Origin: Seongchinamella sediminis
GTDB lineage: Bacteria > Pseudomonadota > Gammaproteobacteria > Pseudomonadales > Halieaceae
Assembly (NCBI RefSeq): GCF_003457605.1
Contig: NZ_QRAN01000024.1
Location: 1-50,696 of the forward strand
DNA length: 50,696 nt
Direction of reading: 5' to 3'
In this document: in pieces, positions 44,251-50,696 of the stretch
Numbering within the stretch: position 1 is the stretch's first letter
How the letters are laid out: each line of letters begins with the position of its first letter
Program-made: the position numbers and the translations under genes
The notes under the pieces: generated by a model
Told to the model about the DNA's origin: nothing
Databases searched by the model: none
What the model saw: only the letters and a program-made list of their open reading frames with translations

Positions 44251-44451
44251 TTATGCACCCCTGACGCCCAGTCGATCCCGGGCTTCCTGCAAAAGAATAC
44301 GGGCTTGCTCAGGCTCTGACAGCCGCCCCTTGGCCAATGCTCTTTCGAGGATCACTCGCGCCCGCCCCCATTCGTGGCTGGCCAGATGGCGCATGGCAAG
44401 ATTCACATCGATGTCGCCACTAATCGACTTACGACATAAAAATTGGAGCAT
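44251..44451 (-). CDS. small TPR-like hypothetical protein
   Basis: The 66-residue product has two predicted helices, LAMRHLASHEWGRARVILERALAKG and SEPEQARILLQEARDRLGV, like a single tetratricopeptide unit. Its ATG lies three bases after the stop of the transporter gene, so translation is probably coupled. It could be a real small protein or the 3' end of a lost TPR gene. No family was recognised with confidence. Confidence 0.45.
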   Translation of the reverse strand: MLQFLCRKSISGDIDVNLAMRHLASHEWGRARVILERALAKGRLSEPEQARILLQEARDRLGVRGA

Positions 44452-44454
44452 TTT

Positions 44455-45546
44455 TCAGCCCATTTCTGACGATTTCATTATTTTCACGAGACCCAGGGTA
44501 CAAATGGGAATGATATAGACCAGCGCAAAGCCTACAGATAATGCGGAATACCCTTTGGCCACCAGGGAGACGATTCCCAGTGAGCCCAACAGTCCACCCA
44601 GGCCTAGCGTCACTATTGCTATACCGGCCCTGGCCGGATGTCCCAGCGCTTCGTCCTCGCCGGGCTTCAGCACCGCCTCAATACGCTCTATAAATCCCTG
44701 CACCAGCCCCGCACCGGTTTCTACCAGGGTGCCGAGCAAAGCGACCAGGAAAATACCCAGCAACAGGGGCGTGGTGTACTGGGACATCATCCAGTAGTTG
44801 GGTACGGGTTCATCCAGGACAGCGGGATACCCTACTGCATAGCTGACGTGAAACAGGATCGCAGGGATCATCACCGCCAGGCCGGTGACCAGGCCAGCCA
44901 GTATAGCTTCCGCCCGCGAACGTATTGCCCGGGTAGAGAACAGCAGAACAGGTGCTATGGCAAGGTTGTACATGGCATAGAGGACGCCGCCCTGTAGCCA
45001 ACCCACCTCCACCGCACCATTTTCTACAGCATGTAGAACATCTACATCACCATGGTCCATCACCTGAATAAAATAGGCCACAAACACCAGGTACATGCCG
45101 ATAGACCACAGGGTGAGTACTTTTTCCACTGCCTCGCGGCCGAAGTACACCAGCGCAATCACCAGCACCAGCACCCCAGCCATGCCCACAAGGCTGGAAA
45201 TTCCAAACTCCTCCTCGAGAATATTGCCCGCAGCCGAACCAACCACACCCAGCACCAGCAGGAACAACAGCAGGTAAAGAATCTCGAAGCAGATCCAGAA
45301 TGGACCGATGAGTTTGCCAAAAAACGTTCGGTAGTCGTAAACCTGGAACACTCGCGCGAACTCGTAAGTGCAGGCCAATACCAGGGCAAACACACAGGAG
45401 GCAACGCCTATACCCAGCAGTCCCCCCAACAGGCCGTAGCGGGTGAAGAATTCCACCACCTCGCGACCGGTACCGTAGCCGCCGCCCATAACCACAGAAA
45501 CAAATACCGCGGCGGGAACAATATAGACCTGCATGCAGCGGTTCAC
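44455..45546 (-). CDS. YkvI-family membrane transporter (LeuT-fold)
   Basis: The 363-residue inner-membrane protein has about ten hydrophobic segments. The N-terminal helix contains VVMGGGYGTGREVVEFF, the glycine-rich unwound segment typical of YkvI and related APC-superfamily transporters, which use such helices to bind substrate. YkvI proteins are thought to carry amino acids or similar solutes, though few have been tested. It is the first gene of a group with a small ORF and a class A-fold hydrolase, so it may take up a product of that hydrolase. The start at 45546 is the first ATG; MQVY four codons on is an alternative. Confidence 0.78.
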   Translation of the reverse strand: MNRCMQVYIVPAAVFVSVVMGGGYGTGREVVEFFTRYGLLGGLLGIGVASCVFALVLACTYEFARVFQVYDYRTFFGKLIGPFWICFEILYLLLFLLVLGVVGSAAGNILEEEFGISSLVGMAGVLVLVIALVYFGREAVEKVLTLWSIGMYLVFVAYFIQVMDHGDVDVLHAVENGAVEVGWLQGGVLYAMYNLAIAPVLLFSTRAIRSRAEAILAGLVTGLAVMIPAILFHVSYAVGYPAVLDEPVPNYWMMSQYTTPLLLGIFLVALLGTLVETGAGLVQGFIERIEAVLKPGEDEALGHPARAGIAIVTLGLGGLLGSLGIVSLVAKGYSALSVGFALVYIIPICTLGLVKIMKSSEMG

Positions 45547-45670
45547 TGGGAAGCCTCCCCCCGCTTTATCTTTTGGACCGAGCGATGTTCGGCGCAGCGG
45601 AAAGAGCTGCGCCTCGCAGACGCCCGGTGTTTATTCACATCACGATACCAGCACCGATAGGGAGTAATGC

Positions 45671-47908
45671 CTATTGCCCCAGGTAGTACTTGAATTCGAG
45701 CCCGTAGAGCCGCGGCATACCCCAGATGACACGTTCGACTGACGTGAGACTGGCCACACTGTGATTGATGATGTATTCATCGTCGCCGATGTTGCGAATC
45801 CAGGCTGCCACCTGCCAGCGATCACTTGGCGGATTATAGGTAACGCGTGCATTCCAAAGATCATAATCGGGAATCAGCTGGGTCTTATCGTTTTCTGGAC
45901 CACTGTAGCTATCATCCTGATAGGTATAGTCAACATTGAAGGTCAGCTCACCTGCGTCACCTATGGGCTGAATATATTGTACGCCGGCGTATAGCTTCCA
46001 TTCCGGCGCATAACTCAGATCATTGCCGTTGTAATTCTCGGGCTGGGTAGGGTCGATTGCCGATATGGGATTGTCGAACTTGTCATAGGTGGCATCCAGG
46101 TAGGTGGCATTCAAGGTGAGCTGCAAAGTATCAGTAGGCAGCCAGACGGTTTCCACCTCCACTCCCTGGCTGGTCGCCTCACCGGCATTGGAGACAATCT
46201 GCACCGAGGTGTTTCCAACCGGGACACGCTGGAACAGCTGGAAATCAGAATATTCCTGATAAAACACATCCGCGTTGAAGCGCACAGCACCATCAGCCAG
46301 TGTCGACTTGATACCTATTTCGTAGGCATCAACGTACTCTGAGTCAAACTGGATGGCCGGCAGGTAGGGGTTGAAGTCACCGTTGAATCCACCGCTCTGG
46401 TTACCACGAGAGTACTTCGCGTAGTACATTACATCATCGTTCACCATATAGTTAATACCCAGCGTCGGCGACCAGAAGCTGTCACTGTAGGTGTCCTTAT
46501 AGGTAAGATTAAGAGCGGCCAGCGCCGAACCCGGCGCCTGGGAACCTAGAAACGCCGCGGTAGCGGGGTCGAAGCCCAGTAAATTCTCAAAGATGAACGC
46601 TGCACCGGCGGGGTCTTCCGGGGTATTCACCTGTTCGAAATCAAAGTCCTTTTCCTCGTCGGTAAAGCGCAATCCGGCTGTCAGCTCCAACTTCTCTGTC
46701 AGGCGGTAGTTGCCATGGATATATGCGGCATAGCTGGTGACATCGTTCTGGCTGGGAATCGCAATAACTCCACCGAGTTGCGGCACGGGCAGCAGTGGCG
46801 CGCCGAGCAACAGATTACGACCCGTGGAAGTACTACTCTCGAAGTAATAGAGACCCGCAACCCAATCAAAGGCGTCATACTTCGGCGAAACGATGCGGAA
46901 TTCCTGGGAAAACTGGTCACCATCCTCGTCAAAGGTGGTCTGGAATGCATCGAACGCCGGTGTAAAGTCCTCGTCTCCTACCAGCGTGTATTCATTCTCC
47001 CGATAGGCTGAGATGGACGATAGTGTGTAATCGCTTTCGGTGTTGTAATTGAGCGTCAGGGCTGTGCCCCAGAACTCCACCGTGTCATTCTCTTCATCTT
47101 TGGCGGTAGTGTAAGCTGGAAAAGATTCCAGCGTATAAACCGGCATGTCGCTATCCGACTTGCCCCAATCTCCGGCCAGGATAATTTCCAGCTGCTCACT
47201 CGGCAGAGCGCGAAGCTGGCCGCGTGCGCCTTCCTGTGACCAGTCACCTACGTCCTTGTTGAGCGCGATATTATCGAACCATCCATCGCGTTCCTGTTTC
47301 GAATACGCGATAGAACCAAATACGGTGTCGGCCAACGGGCCACTCACTAACCCCGACACTGTCCAGTAGCCTTCGTTGCCAATGCCGGCCTTCACCTCTC
47401 CCGTGAGCTCGTCGGAGGCCTTTTTCGTATTCAGGTTTATCGCGCCGGACACCGTATTCTTCCCAAATAGCGTGCCCTGTGGACCGCGCAGAATCTCCAC
47501 GCTCTCCAGGCCCAGCAACGGCTGGTTTGCCGATGACGAACGCCCCTGATAGACGCCGTCAATATACACACCCATGCGCGCATCGATACCAATATTGCGA
47601 GAAAAATCAACGACGCCGCGGATGCCGCTGGTCTGATTACTGCCCGGAATCCCACCAGTACTCAGAGACGGTGCGCTCTTGGCCAGGTCAAACAATTCGG
47701 TAGCGCCCAGCTTCTCCATACCGTCGGCGCTGAAGGCCTGGATGCTGATAGGCACATCCTGACTGCTTTCGCTACGTTTCTGGGCCGTGACTATCACTTC
47801 CTCCAGTGCGAAAGTCGAAGTTTTTCCTCCCTGGGCCTGTGCCTGGGTGGTGGTTACGGCAAGTGCCGCGAGGGCACCGATATTCAAAGCCAGGATTGTC
47901 TTACGCAT
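45671..47908 (-). CDS. TonB-dependent outer membrane receptor
   Basis: The 745-residue receptor has a signal peptide ending AQAQG and then the TonB-box-like EEVIVTAQKRSESSQDVPISIQ. A plug domain runs to about residue 160 (VEILRGPQGTLFGKNTVSGAI) and a 22-strand barrel follows, with the last strand ending GLEFKYYLGQ. It belongs to the large group of iron-siderophore-annotated receptors common in Cellvibrionales and sphingomonads, many of which carry other substrates. The ATG at 47908 has GAGG upstream and sits 22 bases after the FAD oxidase stop, so the two share a transcript. Its cargo may be an amine or amino-acid derivative, by context. Confidence 0.92.
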   Translation of the reverse strand: MRKTILALNIGALAALAVTTTQAQAQGGKTSTFALEEVIVTAQKRSESSQDVPISIQAFSADGMEKLGATELFDLAKSAPSLSTGGIPGSNQTSGIRGVVDFSRNIGIDARMGVYIDGVYQGRSSSANQPLLGLESVEILRGPQGTLFGKNTVSGAINLNTKKASDELTGEVKAGIGNEGYWTVSGLVSGPLADTVFGSIAYSKQERDGWFDNIALNKDVGDWSQEGARGQLRALPSEQLEIILAGDWGKSDSDMPVYTLESFPAYTTAKDEENDTVEFWGTALTLNYNTESDYTLSSISAYRENEYTLVGDEDFTPAFDAFQTTFDEDGDQFSQEFRIVSPKYDAFDWVAGLYYFESSTSTGRNLLLGAPLLPVPQLGGVIAIPSQNDVTSYAAYIHGNYRLTEKLELTAGLRFTDEEKDFDFEQVNTPEDPAGAAFIFENLLGFDPATAAFLGSQAPGSALAALNLTYKDTYSDSFWSPTLGINYMVNDDVMYYAKYSRGNQSGGFNGDFNPYLPAIQFDSEYVDAYEIGIKSTLADGAVRFNADVFYQEYSDFQLFQRVPVGNTSVQIVSNAGEATSQGVEVETVWLPTDTLQLTLNATYLDATYDKFDNPISAIDPTQPENYNGNDLSYAPEWKLYAGVQYIQPIGDAGELTFNVDYTYQDDSYSGPENDKTQLIPDYDLWNARVTYNPPSDRWQVAAWIRNIGDDEYIINHSVASLTSVERVIWGMPRLYGLEFKYYLGQ

Positions 47909-47930
47909 GGTGCTGTTCCTCAGAGTGGTT

Positions 47931-49112
47931 TTATTGTGCAAAATTGGTTTGGGGGTGAGATTTTTTGGTTACGGTTTCAAGCCCTTCGAGTCGCCGCGGA
48001 GATACCCAGGCGGGGTCAAAGCCCACCTGTTCGAGGTCGACCGGCAAGCCGCTGCCCAGCAGTAGAGAGGCCGCCAGCCTCGCCGCGGCGGGTGCTGTCT
48101 GTATACCGTGGCCGCCCTGCCCCGCCAGCCAGAAAAACCCCTCGGAATCAGGTGCAAAGCCGATCACCGGTGTGCGGTCGGCGACGAAATTGCGCAGGCC
48201 GGCCCAGCTGTGTTTGACCTGCCGCACCTCGAGTTGCAGTGCTTGTTGGGCGTAGTGCACGGCATAGGCGATATCCAGTTCCTCGGGTTGCGCATCGCAG
48301 GCCCGCGAGGGATGTTCATCGGCGGGTGAGGCGAGGATCAGCCCCGCATCCGGCTTCAGGTAGAACGAACCGTCACTCGCCATGACCAGCGGCCAGCCCG
48401 ACACATCGCACCCGGCAGGCGGATCCAGCAGCACGGCGGTGCGGCGAAGTGGGGTCAGGCCAATACCATCAACGCCTGCCAATGCCGCCACTTCATCGGC
48501 CCACGCGCCCGCTGCATTGACCAGCAACGGCGCCGAGTAGCTTGCGTCGGGGGTCTCGACACACCAGGCAGCGCCCCTGCGTTCAAGTCCGGATATAGCA
48601 ACGTTACTCAACAGCCTGCCGCCCCGCTCACGCAGGGCTCGCAGGTAACCTTCATGCAGCGCGTGCACATCCATATCGAACACATCGGGTTCGTACCAGC
48701 CGGTCGCCGCATAGTCATCATTCACGATAGGCAACTGGCGCCTGATGAAGTCCGTATCCGCACGAAAGATTGTGGGAATACTTTGCTGCAATGAGGACCA
48801 CTCCTGGTCCATGGCGGCTTCTTCGCCAGGTGCGCAAAGCACCAGCAGACCCCTGCGGTGCAACAGGGTCTTCGTCCGAAAAATCTCAGATGGGTCGAGC
48901 AGGAAATCGAGACTGCATTTAGTCAGTAAAGAAAGACTAGGGTTATCATGGCCGTAGGACGGTATAAAAGCTGCGGCCGAGCGGCCGGTGGAGTGGTAAC
49001 CCGGCTGCTCCTCGCGCTCCAGCAGCAGTACGCGTGCCTGGCCACTGAGCTCCCCAGCGATGGAAGCGCCGGCCATTCCCGCGCCCACTATTATTATGTC
49101 AAAGGTTTCCAC
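47931..49112 (-). CDS. FAD-dependent amino acid oxidase/dehydrogenase (DAO family)
   Basis: The 393-residue flavoprotein of the D-amino-acid-oxidase/glycine-oxidase fold (PF01266) has FDIIIVGAGMAGASIAGEL for FAD binding and VNAAGAWADEVAALAG. Near the C-terminus it has WAGLRNFVADRTPVIG and WLAGQGGHGIQTAPAAA. It likely oxidises a secondary amine or a D-amino acid to the imine and oxoacid. No signal peptide. The start is GTG at 49112; upstream the frame is open but has no better site. A perfect TTTTCG-N4-CGAAAA site lies 52 bases upstream. RidA, encoded just upstream, deaminates the reactive imine products of such enzymes. Confidence 0.88.
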   Translation of the reverse strand: METFDIIIVGAGMAGASIAGELSGQARVLLLEREEQPGYHSTGRSAAAFIPSYGHDNPSLSLLTKCSLDFLLDPSEIFRTKTLLHRRGLLVLCAPGEEAAMDQEWSSLQQSIPTIFRADTDFIRRQLPIVNDDYAATGWYEPDVFDMDVHALHEGYLRALRERGGRLLSNVAISGLERRGAAWCVETPDASYSAPLLVNAAGAWADEVAALAGVDGIGLTPLRRTAVLLDPPAGCDVSGWPLVMASDGSFYLKPDAGLILASPADEHPSRACDAQPEELDIAYAVHYAQQALQLEVRQVKHSWAGLRNFVADRTPVIGFAPDSEGFFWLAGQGGHGIQTAPAAARLAASLLLGSGLPVDLEQVGFDPAWVSPRRLEGLETVTKKSHPQTNFAQ

Positions 49113-49163
49113 AGCGCCTGAATGTCCGCATCGCAACCTGCTATTTGCAGAACATAGCACATT

Positions 49164-49179
49164 TTTTCGTATTCGAAAA
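49164..49179. promoter_or_regulatory. palindromic operator TTTTCG-N4-CGAAAA upstream of the FAD oxidase
   Basis: A perfect 6+4+6 inverted repeat lies 52 bases before the oxidase GTG. A further CGAAAAA half site follows at about 49187. Same core and spacing as the site at 23690-23711. Confidence 0.55.
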
Positions 49180-49248
49180 CTTTATTCGAAAAATATTCTG
49201 GCCTGGGAATTTCCTTGGCCTGGAATCCAAAGGGGGAGTGCCTATACC

Positions 49249-49635
49249 TCAGTAGGCCGCGATGGCCTCTATCTCGACTTTTGCGCCCGGAAGCATAAGA
49301 TCAGACCGCACCGTCGAACGCGCGGGGCGGTGCTCGCCAAAAAACTCACTGTAGGTCGCATTGAATCCGCTGAAATCCGCAGGATCAGTAAGCCAGATAG
49401 TGACCTTCACCACATCCTGCAGGGACAGACCCTCACCCTTCAGCAGTCGACGAATATTCTCGAGGCACAAACGCGTCTGATCGGCGATATCGCCCGTGTG
49501 CAATTTACCCGCCTCATCAAAAGCGAGTTGCCCGGAAGTGAATAAAAATCCCGCAGCGGCGTAGGCAGCCGAAAGTGGGGCGATACTGCCATCGGGCAAT
49601 GCGATCTCTTTTCCTACGCGTCGTTTTTCAGTCAT
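49249..49635 (-). CDS. RidA/YjgF-family enamine/imine deaminase
   Basis: The 128-residue protein of the RidA family hydrolyses enamine or imine intermediates released by amino-acid oxidases and dehydratases. The conserved arginine is in RSTVRSDLMLPGAKVEIEAIAAY, with a Glu in VEIEAI as in active RidA. The length is normal. The ATG overlaps the stop of the XRE-cupin gene (ATGA), so the two are coupled. It sits 137 bases upstream of the FAD oxidase on the same strand, which fits a job of clearing its imine product. Confidence 0.9.
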   Translation of the reverse strand: MTEKRRVGKEIALPDGSIAPLSAAYAAAGFLFTSGQLAFDEAGKLHTGDIADQTRLCLENIRRLLKGEGLSLQDVVKVTIWLTDPADFSGFNATYSEFFGEHRPARSTVRSDLMLPGAKVEIEAIAAY

Positions 49636-50291
49636 CGTACCTGCCTCTGTCTGGGGCGAAATGTGTCAGACACGTTCTCATAACCTTGCAGGGACATGCT
49701 GATCAGAATCTCGGCGTGCTTGCGCCCGAGCGATACATAATGGTGCCCCATCGACGAATCAAACAGGATACTGTCGCCGGCCTTGAGTTGGACCGGCTGG
49801 TAAAGCTCTGTATGCAATTCCAGGCGGCCACTGAGCACGTACACAAATTCTTGCCCCTTGTGACGATGCCAGGGTAGTTCAGGGTCAAATTCATGGGATT
49901 TCACCACGCCTTTCAGGTAACCCTGCTGGTGATTGGTCACCTCACTGCACAACACCTCATACGCCACATCGGGTGTGTCGAAGAGGGCACCTTGCCCACC
50001 AATGGTGATGGTGCGCCTGCCTTGCATGCGACTCCCCGGATTAGTCAGGTCAGTTACCGGTAGACCGAGCCCATTGGCAAGTTTATTGACGCTAGTGAAG
50101 TTCAGGTCTGTCTTGCCGTGCTCCAGTTTCGATAGCGTGCCGACGGAGATGCCGGTGCGCGCGGCAACCTCGGCCAGCGTCCAGTCGTGCTCTTTGCGCA
50201 ATTCGCGCAGACGGCGCCCGATCGGGTTAACGGCTTTAGCGCTCGACCCGGGATCGGTAAGCTTTTTTTTCTTATTACCGGCGTCACCCAA
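49632..50291 (-). CDS. XRE-family regulator with cupin domain
   Basis: The 219-residue regulator has an N-terminal helix-turn-helix (LRELRKEHDWTLAEVAARTGISVGTLSKLEHGKTDL, about 28-65) and a C-terminal cupin domain (PWHRHKGQEFVYVLSGRLELHTE, about 138-165). In this type, related to PuuR, the cupin senses amines or amino acids. An N-terminal tail rich in Lys precedes the HTH. The gene overlaps ridA and lies upstream of the FAD oxidase, so it is the likely regulator of that group. Its own upstream region has two palindromes at 50354-50394. It is also the best candidate to bind the TTTCG-N4-CGAAA sites at 23690 and 25540; that is a hypothesis. Confidence 0.88.
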   Translation of the reverse strand: MGDAGNKKKKLTDPGSSAKAVNPIGRRLRELRKEHDWTLAEVAARTGISVGTLSKLEHGKTDLNFTSVNKLANGLGLPVTDLTNPGSRMQGRRTITIGGQGALFDTPDVAYEVLCSEVTNHQQGYLKGVVKSHEFDPELPWHRHKGQEFVYVLSGRLELHTELYQPVQLKAGDSILFDSSMGHHYVSLGRKHAEILISMSLQGYENVSDTFRPRQRQVR

Positions 50292-50353
50292 ATCTGAACT
50301 CCTCTTACATCACAGGGGCTGATCTCGCCACACGTTGCACACTACACGATTTT

Positions 50354-50394
50354 TTTCGATAAAGAAATATCATTATCGTTATCCCCCGATAATG
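50354..50394. promoter_or_regulatory. candidate autoregulatory sites upstream of the XRE-cupin gene
   Basis: TTTCG-ATAA-AGAAA (50354-50367) is a one-mismatch version of the shared TTTCG-N4-CGAAA motif. CATTATCG (50371-50378) pairs exactly with CGATAATG (50387-50394) around an 8-nt spacer. Both lie 63-103 bases upstream of the start at 50291. The rest of 50292-50581 shows no gene. Confidence 0.45.
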
Positions 50395-50581
50395 GCGGCT
50401 TCCCGATTACTCGCCAAATGTACCCCGCACCTTGCTATTGCAACATCGCATCGCAAGGTGCGGGTGTGGCGAAATGAGAATGGGTGATGCACGGCGCTTC
50501 AAGGCTGGCGGATGTACACACAACCCCAGGAGAGGCTGACCCTATAAACCCTCATAGGTTTGTATCCGCACCGAGCCTAAC

Positions 50582-50696
50582 AGGTTGCTGAAAAACTCCC
50601 TCAAATGAGGGAAAATAGCGTAATCGCAGGTTGGAGGCCAAACAATGCGCGGTGATTACCAGGAAGGCGGTGACTTGTTCAGTTATGTGTCGCTGG
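50582..50696 (+). mobile_element. left end of an IS5-type insertion element, cut by the window edge
   Basis: AGGTTGCTGAAAAACTC beginning at 50582 resembles the terminal inverted repeat of IS5-type elements. A transposase start follows after about 60 bases. The right end is beyond the window. Whether the element is complete cannot be judged. Confidence 0.6.
50645..50696 (+). CDS. IS5-type DDE transposase, N-terminal part
   Basis: ATG at 50645 with GGAGG seven bases upstream opens MRGDYQEGGDLFSYVSL, the typical start of IS5-type transposases (MRG...LFSYVSLE). Only 17 codons are inside the window. Confidence 0.6.
   Translation, partial: MRGDYQEGGDLFSYVSL

Overview
The window looks like a piece of a marine-type gammaproteobacterial chromosome. 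The evidence is a Pseudomonas-like bkd operon, OMPLA, OprB-like and DUF2860 porins, a TonB receptor, a CaiB/AMACR/acyl-CoA dehydrogenase locus, and remnants of a WS/DGAT wax-ester synthase and of an MscS-type channel. A Cellvibrionales-like origin (Halieaceae or Spongiibacteraceae) is my inference from the flavour of the proteins, not a measurement. No rRNA, tRNA or CRISPR was seen.

Layout. (1) 1-4290: a truncated MscS-like gene beside a 14-bp inverted repeat, then three outer-membrane proteins (PldA, a neuromedin-U-annotated barrel, an OprB-like porin). (2) 4733-24665: a hydrolase island. It holds an MlrC-like M81 metallopeptidase, an IS200/IS605-type insertion, an imidazolonepropionase/prolidase-like amidohydrolase, a DUF2860 porin, a class C beta-lactamase-fold (MlrB-like) serine hydrolase, a class A beta-lactamase-fold hydrolase, a DUF3299 protein and five paralogous D-aminoacylase-like amidohydrolases. 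Four of the five paralogs are in one tandem run. The island also has a frameshifted winged-helix/TPR regulator, a deleted class A copy and a BASS-family transporter with a late nonsense codon. Nearly all the enzymes carry export signals, so the island probably works in the periplasm on peptide or amide substrates, possibly ones containing D-residues. (3) 24897-30546: an Lrp-type regulator divergent from a complete branched-chain 2-oxoacid dehydrogenase operon (E1a, E1b, E2, E3). It is flanked by two damaged copies of the BASS transporter. (4) 31143-43051: a catabolic locus under a TetR regulator. It has two enolase-superfamily enzymes, an indolepyruvate:ferredoxin oxidoreductase-type fusion, two CaiB/BaiF proteins, a GH88/105-type hydrolase and an acyl-CoA dehydrogenase. 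A perfect ACTATCCGGATAGT palindrome sits in both control regions. (5) 43155-50291: a second class A-fold hydrolase, a small ORF and a YkvI-type transporter, then a TonB receptor, an FAD amino-acid oxidase, RidA and an XRE-cupin regulator. (6) The right edge is the start of an IS5-type element.

Two themes link the regions. A TTTCG-N4-CGAAA-like palindrome occurs upstream of the amidohydrolase/BASS pair, the bkd operon, the FAD oxidase and the XRE-cupin gene, suggesting one regulon for periplasmic amide hydrolysis, uptake, amine oxidation and branched-chain oxoacid oxidation. Gene decay is also frequent (truncated, deleted, frameshifted or stop-containing genes at eight places), so the region has been rearranged recently.

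All functional calls rest on motif and family recognition by eye. No database search or alignment program was run.
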